A DNA stretch of 64,000 nucleotides, taken from contig NC_035169.2 of assembly GCF_001659605.2 (NCBI RefSeq), positions 13,553,529 to 13,617,528 on the forward strand. The letters are read 5' to 3'. Positions 23,338 to 35,432 of this stretch are shown piece by piece. The first letter of the stretch is position 1. Each line of letters starts with the position of its first letter. Made by a program: the position numbers and the translations under genes. The notes under the pieces were generated by a model that searched no databases, had not been told where the DNA came from, and was given only the letters and a program-made list of their open reading frames with translations. The DNA is from Manihot esculenta. Its lineage: Eukaryota > Streptophyta > Magnoliopsida > Malpighiales > Euphorbiaceae.

Positions 23338-25644
23338 TGTAATGACCCGAAAATCGGACCGCTACCGGCGCTAGGATCCAGATCGGCTTAAGGCCGCCGG
23401 GACCCGTAGCAAGCCTGACATATAACCTGTAAACCTGTTTAATCCCATACATGATCAACAATCATACAAAAAAAATTTAAAACTTTTCTTTCATACATTC
23501 TATCATACACCAAACTCAACCTGTGCATGCACTGAACATAGCCATAATCATAAATTTGACCCCTCTGTGGGATCTCATCAATGCCCCCAATGGGTGGCAT
23601 AACAAGTGTTGAGTTGGCTAAACATAGTCATCAATAAACATTAAGATCATGTATCAAAAAGGGATTACAATATACTATGGTCAAGCACACTTCTAACCTT
23701 AATATCGTTACATTACATATCTATATATCATTAAGCAATCTGTCATGTCCACATTCTAACTATTACATACATAAGACTTCATTACTCTTCTTGACTTCTC
23801 TGTCTAACCCGTACCTGCAAACCTGGGGAATTTGGGAGAGGGGAGAGCTACTAGAGCCCAGTGAGCAGAATCATAAAGCATTTAAAACACATGCTATCAT
23901 GGAATGCATCACATCACAACTAATCATATCAAGGATGAACTTGTCACCATTTAGCCCTCTACATATTCCAATCATGCCAGGGGCGTAGTGCAGGCCACAC
24001 CTGGTCTTTCTCTTATACATAACATAACATACATAATCCATGGTGCCGGGGGCGTAGTGCAGGCCACGTCCGGTCTTTCTCTTACATAGTGCCAGGGGCG
24101 TAGTGCAGGCCACATCTGGACTTCCATATCATATCATCATGTCATAACATATGAGGGCTAATGGATCATTCAACATTCATCCACATCAACAACATATTAT
24201 GCAATGCAACATATTCGTGATTTCTAATGCAAACAACCTAAAATATCACATGGCATCCGTGATGCATGAACATGCTCAAAACTGATTTATTTAATTAAAA
24301 GCATAAGAGTTATTCCACTCACCTCTGGCAAGCTCTGACACTGACTGAAGCAACTGACTCACTGCTGGGGTCCTCGGTTCCTCGTGTCCGAACCTACACA
24401 GGTGGACTCAAATGAGGGACCAAACAACTAGAACATAACTCTAAAAACATCCCCCAAAAACCCCCTAAAACATCATGAAACAACCATAGAAGGACATGCA
24501 AAGGAGGCCTGGACAGGGCACTTTCGGCGGCAAGTTCGGCGGCCGAAAGTCCCTCCAGAGCCGAAAGTCAGGCAGGTTCGGCGGCACCTTCGGCGGCCGA
24601 AACTCCCAGACAGAGACGAAACTCATGCATGTTCGGCGGCACTTTCGGCGGCCGAAACTCCCAGACAGAGGCGAAAGTCCTCTTTTGGGGGCAAGCTTCG
24701 GCGGCCGAATGCTGCCTCCACAAGAGGGTTCGGCGGCCGAAAGTCCTTTCGGCTGCCGAACCTGGTTTCTCCCAAAGGGCAGAAACTTGGTTCAAACATG
24801 CACAAATGCCTCCAAACTCAAACCATCATGCATTTAGCTCAACCAAAACATGCATACAAGCTCCTAGGGGTCTCAAACTATCTTAAACCCCAACTACAAC
24901 ACATCAAACACACATTACAAGCCACATTGCTCAAAAACTCATCAAAAACCCATAAACTCAACATAAGCTTACTCATGCATTTTCTACCCCATGAACTTCA
25001 TAAAACTTACTTAAAACATACAATGAGCTTAAGATCGGCTCTTACCTCTTGAAGATCGAGAGAGAGACGACCTAAAACTCGGAGGTGGGAGAGATTGGGT
25101 TCTTGAACCTCCAAGCTCCAAAACTTTGCTCAAAAGCTCAAATCTTCAAAACAAAGTTAAAACAAATGAAAAACTTGAAAGATCTAGAGGAAAAACATCA
25201 AAGATTAGTGAGGGACAGCGAAGAGCTCACCTTGGCCGAAAATGGGGAAAAAGCTCGCCCGTTTTCGGCTAAGGGACCCTTTTATAGTGGCTGTCCAGGC
25301 CACGTTCGGGGGCCGAATGTGCCTCCGCATGCATGCCATGTTCGGCGGCTGAACTTGAGGTTCGGCGGCCGAACCTGGGCTCCCCTCACTTATGCCTTCG
25401 GGGGCCTAAGGCTCACCCGAAAAGCATGCATGTTCGGCGGCCGAACTTTGAGTTTCGGCGGCCGAACCTGAGCTTTTCCTCCAAGGTTGTTTCTATTCAA
25501 AAACTCATTTCCTCTTTACTTAAAATCATCAAAAACATTAAAACATTTCATGAAAACATGGTTTTACCCTTCTAGAGGTCTCCGACATCCGAGATTCCAC
25601 CGGACGGTAGGAATTCCGATACCGGAGTCTAGCCGGGTATTACA
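23338..25644 (-). repeat. Element B 3' LTR (2307 bp)
   Basis: This is the complete LTR. It includes three copies of GCCAGGGGCGTAGTGCAGG (one with GCCGGGGGCG) at 23976-24120, equivalent in position to the minisatellite of A. Dense dyad arrays lie at about 24522-24760 and 25300-25465. Confidence 0.92.
24522..24765. repeat. Dyad array TTCGGC-G-GCCGAA in LTR B
   Basis: Perfect or one-mismatch dyads recur several times here (for example about 24536, 24589, 24641, 24698 and 24729), with half sites such as TTCGGCGGCA and TTCGGCTGCCGAA between. A second cluster lies at about 25301-25465. Confidence 0.85.
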
Positions 25645-25662
25645 TTCTCCCCCCCTTAAGAA
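25645..25662 (-). other. Element B polypurine tract
   Basis: The minus strand has TTAAGGGGGGGAGAA immediately before the 3' LTR. Confidence 0.8.
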
Positions 25663-25752
25663 CATTCGTCCCCGAATGTTCCTCAACTAGCACATAGCAT
25701 GGCATACACATAACATGCATGCAAAGCACATAAAACTCACAGGGAATTAACC

Positions 25753-28117
25753 TCAGAAAAGATAAGGGTATTGCTGGAGCATGGACTCCCGTGTCTCCCA
25801 GGTGCACTCTTCAATATTGTGGTGGTTCCATAGGACTTTCACCATCGGGATTTCCTTGTTTCTCAGCTTTCTGATCTGGGTGGCTATGATCCGCACTGGC
25901 TGCTCAACATAGGTGAGATCCTCTTAGATCTCCACATCAGGCTCACTAAGAACCTTGCCCGGATCTGACACAAATTTCCTCAACATTGAAACATGGAAAA
26001 CCGGATGGATTCTTTCCATTGAAGTAGGCAAATCTAGCTTGTACGACACATTCCCAATCTTCTGCAAGACTTCAAAGGGTCCGATGTATCGTGGGGCTAG
26101 TTTACCTTTCTTCCCAAAGCGAACCACTCCTTTCATTGGAGACACCTTGAGCAATACCAGATCCCCCTCCTGAAACTCTACCTGTCTTCTGCGGATGTCT
26201 GCATAACTCTTCTGTCTGCTTGCAGCAGTCTTGATTCTCTCTCTGATTATGGGTACCACCCTGCTGGTGATCTCTACTAGCTCAGGCCCTGCCAAGGCCT
26301 TTTCTCCAACTTCCTCCCAGCAAACAGGTGACCTGCACTTCCTCCCATATAAAGCTTCATATGGAGCCATCCCGATGCTAGCATGATGGCTGTTATTGTA
26401 GGCAAACTCCATCAAAGGTAGATGCTGCCTCCAAGAACCGCCAAAGTCCAGCACACACATTCTAAGCATATCCTCGATAGTCTGGATGGTCCTTTCGGAC
26501 TGTCCGTCCGTCTGGGGGTGGAAGGCAGTACTGAAATCCAATCTAGTACCCATGGCATTCTGCAGACTCCACCAAAACCTGGAGGTGAACTGGGGCCCTC
26601 TATCCGACACTATCGAAACAGGAACCCCATGCAGCCTGACGATCTCATCCACATATACCTGCGCCAACTTGTCCACAGAGTAGCCACTCCTGACAGCGAT
26701 GAAGTGAGCAGATTTGGTGAGCCTGTCCACAATCACCCATATGGAGTCCAATCTGTTGGACACTGCCGGTAACCCCACTACGAAGTCCATAGCTATATTC
26801 TCCCATTTCCACTCTGGAATAGGTAGCGGGTTAAGCATTCTAGCCGGCTTCTGATGTTCCAGCTTCACCCTCTGACACACTTCGCAGGCTGACACAAACT
26901 GTGCCACTTCTTTCTTCATTGCTGGCCACCAATAAACTTTCTTCAAGTCTTGATACATCTTGGTGGCTCCGGGGTGAACGCTGTATCTTGCATTATGAGC
27001 CTCCCTCATAATGTCTCCTTTTAGCCCTATGTCATCTGGTACACACAATCGACTCCCATAGCGGAGGATCCCCTTACTGTCAAATCTGAACTCACTGTCC
27101 TTGCTTGACTGAACAGTCCTGGCAATCTTCACTAACTCTGGGTCCTCATGCTGTTTCTGAGCCACTTGCTCTAGAAACACAGGTGTCACTCTCATCTGGG
27201 CCACTAAAGCACCGGTACCAGACAACTCCAACTGTAGACCTTCATCAATGAGCTTGTAAAACTCCTTCACCACTGGTCTCCTCTCTGCCATGATGTGGGA
27301 TAGACTGCCTAGTGACTTCCGGCTTAGGGCGTCTGCCACGACATTCGCCTTACCCGGATGATACTGAATCTTGCAATCATAGTCACTCAGCAGCTCCACC
27401 CATCTCCTCTGTCTCAAGTTCAAATCTCTTTGACTCAGGATGTACTGCAGGCTTTTATGATCTGTGAAGATCTCACATTTTACCCCATAGAGGTAGTGCC
27501 TCCACATCTTGAGTGCAAAGATTACTGCTGCCATCTCAAGGTCATGTGTGGGGTAATTCAACTCATGCTTCTTTAGCTGCCTAGAAGCATAAGCAATCAC
27601 CCTCTCATTCTGCATCAGTACACAACCCAGTCCCACACGGGACGCATCACAAAAGACTGTAAAGTCCTCATCACTAGATGGCAGAGCTAAAACTGGTGCT
27701 GAAGTCAACCTCTTCTTAAGCTCTTCAAAACTCTCTTCGCACTGGTCAGTCCACAGAAATTTCTGATTCTTCCTGGTTAGTCTGGTCAGAGGAGCTGCTA
27801 TTTTTGAGAAGTCCTAAACGAACCTCCTGTAGTAACCTGCCAAACCCAAGAAACTCCTGATCTCCGTCACTGAAGTGGGTCTAGGCCAGTTAGCCACAGT
27901 TTCTGTCTTCTTGGGGTCCACCTCTATCCCATTCTCTGACACTACATGCCCCAAGAACGAAATGCTCCTCAGCCAGAACTCACACTTAGAGAACTTGGCA
28001 TACAAGCCATGTTCCCTCAAGGTCTGCAAAACCAACCGCAGATGATGGGCATGCTCCTCTGCATTCCTGGAATACACCAAGATATCATCTATGAAGACAA
28101 TAACAAAGTGATCCAGG
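25753..28117 (-). pseudogene. Element B pol, 3' part (RT end, RNase H, integrase, chromodomain)
   Basis: 28080-27814 holds the RT end ([28 protein letters not shown]), up to a stop at about 27816 in place of a glutamine codon. The frame then continues through RNase H ([21 protein letters not shown]) and integrase ([44 protein letters not shown]). A further stop follows at 25924, just before the chromodomain (LWNHHN.EECTWE), which ends near 25753. Domain order and spacing equal those of elements A and C. The RT active-site half lies on the other side of nested element F, at about 35438 and up. Confidence 0.9.
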
Positions 28118-28122
28118 TACTG

Positions 28123-28999
28123 TGACGCGGAACCCTATGGCACTTAATCCTCAAACCCCGTCGCACCTCTGATATAGATTCCAAGAACGTGGATAAACCA
28201 CCCTCTATAGCACCCTAAGCTTAGCGAAGCTAGAACACTAATAACGGAAGGATTTTGTAGAACGGATCAGAAGAACGCCACAATCGAAATTGATAAGTTG
28301 GTCTGATTCGTGATGCAATCAATGAAAGAAGCAAACTCTCACTCTCTCAAAGAAGGCCGAAATTTGCATAAAGCAAATCTGAATTAAATTTGTCAAAAAA
28401 ACAAGGAAAGTGTCTGATATAAGAATTTAAGGCCTTATTTATAGTGTAAGGCAAAAACCTAAACCTAGTTGGAAAAGGAAAACAAATACTAAGTCAGAAT
28501 TCCTATCCCAACAGGGAAACAAGCTAAAATAACAAAAATAACTGCCAAGTCTTTAAAAACCAACCACATTCTCGTATGCCTCAATAGTTCCAGCAGAAAC
28601 CACAACCTCAGGGACGAAACCACAACCTGCTTATGGTTCGGGCTGATTCTCCACTATCTTCCTCCATGATGTGCTCCAAAATTAACTTCCACAAAACACA
28701 AAAGTATCTTCGGCTAACTGAATGTCGCGAGCGCGACTTTGATAATGGTAGCGAGCGCTACAAATCTTCAATTTGCTTCTGCTTCATCCATGCATACACC
28801 CAGCAACGTAATCAGCTTCGAATGACCTTCAAGTTCCTTCTCGCACTTATCCCTAGCAATTTCAGTCATCTCTCTTGTAATAAATTCTTGAATATGCAAT
28901 CCAAGAGTAACGCCGTACTTCCTTGCTTTATTCCTTGTCAATGGTCCTTGTTGTAGCTCCAAGGGATCCTTGCCTTGCTTCCCATGCTGGTTCACATCA
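28123..28999 (-). repeat. Element F 3' LTR (877 bp), encodes polyprotein C-terminus
   Basis: It is one base different from 34556-35432. Its inner part (28768-28999) codes the last ~77 residues of the polyprotein. A 107-codon plus-strand frame at 28633-28956 is a shadow duplicated in both LTRs. Confidence 0.95.
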
Positions 29000-31900
29000 T
29001 TCTCCCCTTCTTTAAAAAGATTTGTCCTCAAATCTGCATCGTCATAAGGAGACAAATCAGAAACATTAAAAGTGGCACTAACACCATACTCACCAGGCAA
29101 GTCAATCTTATAAGCATTGTCATTGATCTTCTCCAAGACTTGAAATGGACCATCACCACGCGCATCCAGCTTATTCTTCCTTTGATGTGGGAACCTCTCC
29201 TTGCGAAAATGCACCCAAACCCACTCTCCAGGAGCAAACACCATCTTCTTGCGACCCCTATTCGCAATATCAGCATACGTCTTGTTTTTTTTCTCCATGT
29301 TAGCTCGTGCTTTCTCATGCAAAGCTTTCACCAAGTCAGCTTTCTTCTCTCCATCTAAACTTACAAGTTCATTAGAAGGTAATGGCAAAAGATCAAGAAC
29401 AGTTAGTGGATTAAAGCCATAAACTAGCTCAAATGGCGAATAACCTGTAGAAGAATGAATAGAACGATTATAAGCAAATTCAATAAAAGGTAAACAATCT
29501 TCCCAAGTAGCCAAATTCTTACCCACTATAGATCGCAATAACGTACCAAGAGTACGATTCACAACTTCAGTTTGCCCATCTGTTTGTGGATGACAAGTAG
29601 TAGAGAATAAAAGCTTAGTTCCTAGTCTACTCCACAAAACACGCCAAAAATGGGACAAGAACTTTGTATCCCTATCAGACACAATAGTCCGAGGCACTCC
29701 ATGTAAGCGCACAACATTGCGAAAGAACAAATCAGCAACAACTTTCGCATCATCAGCTTTATGACATGCAATGAAATGTGCCATCTTACTAAACCTATCA
29801 ACCACCACAAAAATACTATCTCTACCTCTCTTAGTTCTAGGCAAACCAAGCACAAAATCCATGCTAATATCAATCCAAGGAGAACTAGGTACAGGCAATG
29901 GCATATAAAGACCATGAGGCATAGACTTAGATTTCGCCTGTCTACATGCAATACAAGCAGAACATAACTTCCCAACATCCTTACGCATAGATGGCCAATA
30001 AAAATGCTCAAACAGAATATCATAAGTCTTAGACACACCAAAATGCCCCATTAAACCACCACAATGAGATTCCAAAACAAGCAATTCACGCATGGAACAT
30101 CTGGGCACACATAATTTATTTCCCTTAAATAAATATCCCTCATGCCTATAAAATGAATTAAAAGCTCCTTGTTCACATGCAACATAAACATTGCCAAAAT
30201 CAACATCACCAACATACAAGTTCTTAATATACTCAAATCCAAGCAACTTAGAACTCAAAACAGAAAGTAATGTATATCTCCTAGACAACGCATCAGCAAC
30301 AACGTTATCTTTACCTTGCTTGTACTTAATCACATATGGAAATCTCTCAATTCGTTCGATCCACTTACCATGCCGTTTGTTCAACTTACCTTGGCCCTTC
30401 AAATGCTTGAGGGATTCATGGTCAGTATAAATCACGAACTCCTTTGGCAGCAAGTAATGCTCCCACACGTCCAACGCCCTCACCAAAGCATGTAACTCCT
30501 TGTCATATGTAGAATAACTCAGTTGTGCACCATTGAGTTTTTCACTAAAATATGCTATTGGCTTCTTCTCTTGCATCAGCACAGCCCCAATACCTACACC
30601 AGAAGCATCACATTCAATCTCAAAAATTGAATCAAAATTAGGCAAAGCTAAGACAGGTGCAGATGTCAACTTCCCTTTCAAATTCTCAAACGCCTTTTGC
30701 TGCTCTTCTCCCCACTGAAATCCAACCTCCTTTTTGATAATGCTAGTGAGTGGTGCTGCAATGGTAGAAAAATCCTTCACGAATCTTCTATAGAAACTTG
30801 CTAGCCCATGGAAGCTCCTCACTTCAGTCACATTCTTAGGAACAGGCCATTCCTTTATAGCTTTCACTTTCTCTTCATCAACTTCTAATCCCTGTGCACT
30901 CACAACAAAGCCAAGAAAAACAAGCCTATCCATGCAAAATGTGCATTTCTTAAGCTTGGCATATAAGTTTTCTGTTCTCAAAGCTTCCAACACTATCCTA
31001 ACATGCTCTAAATGCTCATCTAATGTCTTACTATAGATCAGAATGTCATCAAAATAAACAACAACAAATCTGCCCAAATAAGCTCTCAAAACATGGTTCA
31101 TTAATCTCATAAATGTACTCGGTGCATTAGACAACCCAAAAGGCATTACTAACCACTCATATAGGCCATATTTTGTTTTAAAAGCTGTTTTCCACTCATC
31201 CCCAGGTTTCATACGAATTTGATGATATCCACTCATAAGATCAATTTTAGTAAAATACCTTGCACCATGTAACTCGTCCAACATGTCGTCAAGTCGTGGA
31301 ATGGGATGTCGATACTTCACCGTGATCTTATTTACAGCCCTACAATCGACACACATCCTCCACGTGCCATCTTTCTTTGGTACCAGCAAAACAGGAACGG
31401 CACAAGGGCTTAAGCTCTCTCTAATCAAGCCTTTCTCCAACAGCTCCTCCACTTGTCGTTGCATCTCCTTGGTCTCCATTGGGTTACTTCGATATGCTGG
31501 TCTATTTGGAATCGTCGAACCAGGTATGAAGTCGATTTGGTGTTCAACTCCCCTTAATGGCGGTAAACCACTAGGCAGCTCCTCTGGAAACACATCTTGA
31601 AAATCCTGCAACATAGACACAAAACTAGAAGGCAAATGGTCAAGTGAAACATCAACATTAGTAAACAAAGTTTCTTTATATCTAATGAGCAATAACGGCT
31701 GCTCGTTAGATATTGCAAATTTAAGCTCTCTTGGTTTCGCATAAAAAGTTTGTTTCACCTTTCCTTGGTTTTCTCTCACCAATGGGCCATTTATTTGATT
31801 ATTTTCTTTTCTGGCCTCCTTTCCCAATTTCTTCTCACATTCACTCTCCTTATCATGTTCTCTCGCACTTCCCTTAATTTTTAAAGTAGCACCCCTTTTG

Positions 31901-33612
31901 GTCGAATCTTGCTTTGCTTTTTCATGCATCTTCCGATGATCTTCATACACCTCCAACGGTGATAATGGTACAAGAGTAACCAGCTTTCCTTCATAGGTAA
32001 ATGTGTACCTATTTGAATACCCATCATGCTGCGCCTTCCTATCAAATTGCCATGGTCTTCCTAACAACATATGGCCAGCTTGCATAGGAACTACATCACA
32101 CAACACTCCATCTTTATACCAGCCTATAGAGAATGGTATCTTCACTTGTTTAGTAACCTTCACCTCTCCACTATCATTAAACCATTGTAGTCTATATGGA
32201 TGTGGATGTTTTAAACAAGTCAATTTCAGCTTCTCCACCATTGTCTCACTTGCAGCATTGGTGCAACTACCACTGTCAATGATGAGCATACAAACTTTAC
32301 CCTCAACTAAACATCTAGTATAAAATATGTTATCTCGTTGCTCTAGACCTTCTTCTTTCACTTGCATATTCAAAGCACGCCTAGCAACTAACATATCACC
32401 ACGTTCAGCAACCAACGCATTCTCAACTTCTTCTTCACACTCATCAACATCATCAAGCATATCATTCATATCATTATTATCACCATCACTATGGTCAGAA
32501 TCAGAAACTAAACCCCCATCATCAGTAGCAATCATAACTCTCCTATTTGGACATTGAGATGCAATATGCCCATTTCCTAAACATTTGAAACACTTAATAT
32601 TTCTACTAGGAGTAGTATTAGGAATACCTGACTGCTGCTTATTTGAACCTCCATTCATCCCTTTTCCACTTGTAGGTGGAGGATTGCTCCTTTGGAAGGA
32701 ATTCTTGAAATCTCCACCTTTTGAGGGCAAATCATTTGAAGACCCCTTAAAGGTTGAACTACTTCCTCCCACATTCTGGAACTTCCCATATTTGGTGGAG
32801 CTCTTGTTCTTGATTTTCCTTTCAATCTTCATGGCCTTCTCAACTAACTCTTCCATGGAATTGTAATCATACATTTCCAGCTCACTTGCAATGTTGGAAT
32901 TTAGACCTCCCAGAAATCTGGACATTAGCCTGTGTTCATCCTCCTCAATGTCAGCCCTGGCCATGGTCATCTCCATCTCCTTGTGGTATTCTTCAACACT
33001 CTTACCACCTTGGACCAGTCTTGCCAACCTATTATACAAATCCCTATAGTAATGAGAAGGAACAAACCTTATTCTCATTAAGTCTTTCAAAGCCTCCCAC
33101 TCCGGCACGGGTCGCAATCCTTTTCCTCTTCTACTAGACTTGAGTTGATCCCACCAGAATGTAGCATATCCCCTAAATTCCACGGCTGCGATATGGGACT
33201 TCTTTTCTTCTGAGTAATTATGACACTCAAAAATTTGTTCCACCTTTCGCTCCCATTCAATGTATTCTTCCGCATTGTTATTCCCTTTAAATTCGGGTAC
33301 CTTCATCTTGATGGAACTAAGGTCATTGTCAGTCACAATTTGGTAGTTTTCAGCCACCTCTTCCTGATCACCTCGACCTCCTCTTGCTGCTCTCCTAATG
33401 ACCTCCTCTTCGCCTCCCCTTGGTAAGATTCGTTGTGGTAATCTCACTGGAGGTGCGGGCTGTTGTACCCTCTCCCTCATCATTAGATTCATGTTCTCTT
33501 GTAGGGTGGCCATCATTCTTGCCATCTCTTCCATCTTCTCATTACTTTGCTGCATATATGTCTCAAAATTGCTAGAAATTGAAGCAACATCTTTACCATT
33601 CCCACTAGTCAT
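28768..33612 (-). CDS. Element F gag-pol polyprotein
   Basis: This is one open frame of about 1614 residues from the likely start MTSGNGKDV (ATG complement at 33610-33612). An in-frame ATG ten codons upstream is also possible. Numbered from that upstream ATG, the domains are: capsid core; zinc knuckle [14 protein letters not shown] near residue 350; protease IDSGSC near 455; [20 protein letters not shown] through [11 protein letters not shown] near 865; RNase [11 protein letters not shown] near 1015 and TDHESLKHL; integrase finger [17 protein letters not shown] near 1200; and core residues [14 protein letters not shown] and [13 protein letters not shown]. The tail [12 protein letters not shown] is encoded within the 3' LTR. 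There is no classical chromodomain; the tail occupies the place of the CR motif that CRM elements use for centromere targeting. No stop or frameshift is seen. Confidence 0.93.
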   Translation of the reverse strand: MTSGNGKDVASISSNFETYMQQSNEKMEEMARMMATLQENMNLMMRERVQQPAPPVRLPQRILPRGGEEEVIRRAARGGRGDQEEVAENYQIVTDNDLSSIKMKVPEFKGNNNAEEYIEWERKVEQIFECHNYSEEKKSHIAAVEFRGYATFWWDQLKSSRRGKGLRPVPEWEALKDLMRIRFVPSHYYRDLYNRLARLVQGGKSVEEYHKEMEMTMARADIEEDEHRLMSRFLGGLNSNIASELEMYDYNSMEELVEKAMKIERKIKNKSSTKYGKFQNVGGSSSTFKGSSNDLPSKGGDFKNSFQRSNPPPTSGKGMNGGSNKQQSGIPNTTPSRNIKCFKCLGNGHIASQCPNRRVMIATDDGGLVSDSDHSDGDNNDMNDMLDDVDECEEEVENALVAERGDMLVARRALNMQVKEEGLEQRDNIFYTRCLVEGKVCMLIIDSGSCTNAASETMVEKLKLTCLKHPHPYRLQWFNDSGEVKVTKQVKIPFSIGWYKDGVLCDVVPMQAGHMLLGRPWQFDRKAQHDGYSNRYTFTYEGKLVTLVPLSPLEVYEDHRKMHEKAKQDSTKRGATLKIKGSAREHDKESECEKKLGKEARKENNQINGPLVRENQGKVKQTFYAKPRELKFAISNEQPLLLIRYKETLFTNVDVSLDHLPSSFVSMLQDFQDVFPEELPSGLPPLRGVEHQIDFIPGSTIPNRPAYRSNPMETKEMQRQVEELLEKGLIRESLSPCAVPVLLVPKKDGTWRMCVDCRAVNKITVKYRHPIPRLDDMLDELHGARYFTKIDLMSGYHQIRMKPGDEWKTAFKTKYGLYEWLVMPFGLSNAPSTFMRLMNHVLRAYLGRFVVVYFDDILIYSKTLDEHLEHVRIVLEALRTENLYAKLKKCTFCMDRLVFLGFVVSAQGLEVDEEKVKAIKEWPVPKNVTEVRSFHGLASFYRRFVKDFSTIAAPLTSIIKKEVGFQWGEEQQKAFENLKGKLTSAPVLALPNFDSIFEIECDASGVGIGAVLMQEKKPIAYFSEKLNGAQLSYSTYDKELHALVRALDVWEHYLLPKEFVIYTDHESLKHLKGQGKLNKRHGKWIERIERFPYVIKYKQGKDNVVADALSRRYTLLSVLSSKLLGFEYIKNLYVGDVDFGNVYVACEQGAFNSFYRHEGYLFKGNKLCVPRCSMRELLVLESHCGGLMGHFGVSKTYDILFEHFYWPSMRKDVGKLCSACIACRQAKSKSMPHGLYMPLPVPSSPWIDISMDFVLGLPRTKRGRDSIFVVVDRFSKMAHFIACHKADDAKVVADLFFRNVVRLHGVPRTIVSDRDTKFLSHFWRVLWSRLGTKLLFSTTCHPQTDGQTEVVNRTLGTLLRSIVGKNLATWEDCLPFIEFAYNRSIHSSTGYSPFELVYGFNPLTVLDLLPLPSNELVSLDGEKKADLVKALHEKARANMEKKNKTYADIANRGRKKMVFAPGEWVWVHFRKERFPHQRKNKLDARGDGPFQVLEKINDNAYKIDLPGEYGVSATFNVSDLSPYDDADLRTNLFKEGENDVNQHGKQGKDPLELQQGPLTRNKARKYGVTLGLHIQEFITREMTEIARDKCEKELEGHSKLITLLGVCMDEAEAN
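29000..29013 (-). other. Element F polypurine tract
   Basis: The minus strand has AAAGAAGGGGAGAA directly before the LTR start TGATGTG. Unusually, the tract lies inside the coding frame, because gag-pol reads through it into the LTR. Confidence 0.8.
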
Positions 33613-34540
33613 GACCACAACAGAGAAACTCACAAGAAACAATTAGTAACTGAAAGAAAGAATTCACAAGTGTTTCGCTCTTACCTCACTATTGCTGATT
33701 CTTCGATTGCACTTCAGAACCAAGGTTCACTCACCAATCTGCCAAGTACGTTCAAAAAGGTAGGATCCTAATCCCTAGACACCTAGAAGACAACTTGACA
33801 AGTATCCGGAGGCAGCACAAGAACGTTTGCACTACACGATTGAAAACTAAGTATCGAAACAAACAAATGATACTCAGCAATGTAATGGAATTTCAACGCT
33901 AGCTCAAAAACAAAATAGAAACAAGAGGGCAATAAAATAGACAATTCTGGTCAGAATGTATCAAAACCAACTCGCTCTTGGTAAGCTGATTTATGGACCT
34001 AAATCTTCTACCCCAAACGCTGGTTTGAAGACACCCCAAGAATGCTACTATACTATGCAATTTGAAATAAAAGAACAGCAGCCCCTCAATGGTGGAAAAA
34101 AATCTGAAGCAAAATTTTCACTTAATTGTAACCCACCTAGAACTGATCCTTAATACTTAAATAGCAAGACTAAAAAGAAAATTTTTTTTTGTTGGAGCAA
34201 TTTTTTTTTTTTTTTTTTTTTTTTTTTCTCACTATCCCCTTGCTTGGGTCTCAAACAACACCACACGAAATTCTTGAGTGTGTATCAAAAAAAATTCACT
34301 AACAGATTCAGTTCGAAGGGAAATAATGGCTGCTAAAAGAAACCGAATTGCCAAATAACAAAATAGCAAGCAACACAATGATTTTGGATGGACAATCCAG
34401 GACCTAACAATTGGAATCGAATTGAACAGAAACGAATTGAAGACAATGAACCCTAACGAAATTCGAAACTAAGATACCAAAAAAAACGAAAATATAACAC
34501 AGCCCTAGAAAGACAGATAGATAAAGATTTACCTGTTGTT
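33613..34540 (-). other. Element F leader (untranslated region)
   Basis: This stretch between PBS and gag start has no long minus-strand frame. It contains a 27-base homopolymer T run near 34201-34227 on the plus strand. Confidence 0.7.
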
Positions 34541-34553
34541 GGCTCTGATACCA
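34541..34553 (-). other. Element F primer-binding site (tRNA-iMet)
   Basis: The minus strand has TGGTATCAGAGCC two bases from the 5' LTR, the same primer class as elements A, B and C. Confidence 0.9.
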
Positions 34554-34555
34554 AA

Positions 34556-35432
34556 TGACGCGGAACCCTATGGCACTTAATCCTCAAACCCCGTCGCACC
34601 TCTGATATAGATTCCAAGAACGTGGATAAACCACCCTCTATAGCACCCTAAGCTTAGCGAAGCTAGAACACTAATAACGGAAGGATTTTGTAGAACGGAT
34701 CAGAAGAACGCCACAATCGAAATTGATAAGTTGGTCTGATTCGTGATGCAATCAATGAAAGAAGCAAACTCTCACTCTCTCAAAGAAGGCCGAAATTTGC
34801 ATAAAGCAAATCTGAATTAAATTTGTCAAAAAAACAAGGAAAGTGTCTGATATAAGAATTTAAGGCCTTATTTATAGTGTAAGGCAAAAACCTAAACCTA
34901 GTTGGAAAAGGAAAACAAATACTAAGTCAGAATTCCTATCCCAACAGGGAAACAAGCTAAAATAACAAAAATAACTGCCAAGTCTTTAAAAACCAACCAC
35001 ATTCTCGTATGCCTCAATAGTTCCAGCAGAAACCACAACCTCAGGGACGAAACCACAACCTGCTTATGGTTCGGGCTGATTCTCCACTATCTTCCTCCAT
35101 GATGTGCTCCAAAATTAACTTCCACAAAACACAAAAGTATCTTCGGCTAACTGAATGTCGCGAGCGCGACTTTGATAATGGTAGCGAGCGCTACAAATCT
35201 TCAATTTGCTTCTGCTTCATCCATGCATACACCCAGCAACGTAATCAGCTTCGAATGACCTTCAAGTTCCTTCTCGCACTTATCCCTAGCAATTTTAGTC
35301 ATCTCTCTTGTAATAAATTCTTGAATATGCAATCCAAGAGTAACGCCGTACTTCCTTGCTTTATTCCTTGTCAATGGTCCTTGTTGTAGCTCCAAGGGAT
35401 CCTTGCCTTGCTTCCCATGCTGGTTCACATCA
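34556..35432 (-). repeat. Element F 5' LTR (877 bp)
   Basis: Matches 28123-28999 with one visible substitution (T at 35296 for C). That substitution changes one residue of the LTR-encoded tail from E to K in this copy. Confidence 0.95.

Larger units (their letters stand above)
28123..35432 (-). mobile_element. Element F: CRM-like Ty3/gypsy element, apparently intact
   Basis: The ends TGACGC...CACATCA are flanked by TSD TACTG (28118-28122 and 35433-35437). The LTRs are both 877 bp (28123-28999 and 34556-35432) and differ at only one base that I can see (28863 versus 35296). PBS, PPT and a single unbroken gag-pol frame are all present. The coding frame runs into the 3' LTR, as in CRM (centromeric retrotransposon) elements. 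It is inserted in the RT gene of element B. It is the youngest-looking element in the window. Confidence 0.93.

Noticed and set aside
28633..28956. 107-codon plus-strand frame (identical at 35066-35389)
   Set aside because: It lies in both LTRs of element F opposite the polyprotein tail and is a shadow of that coding sequence.
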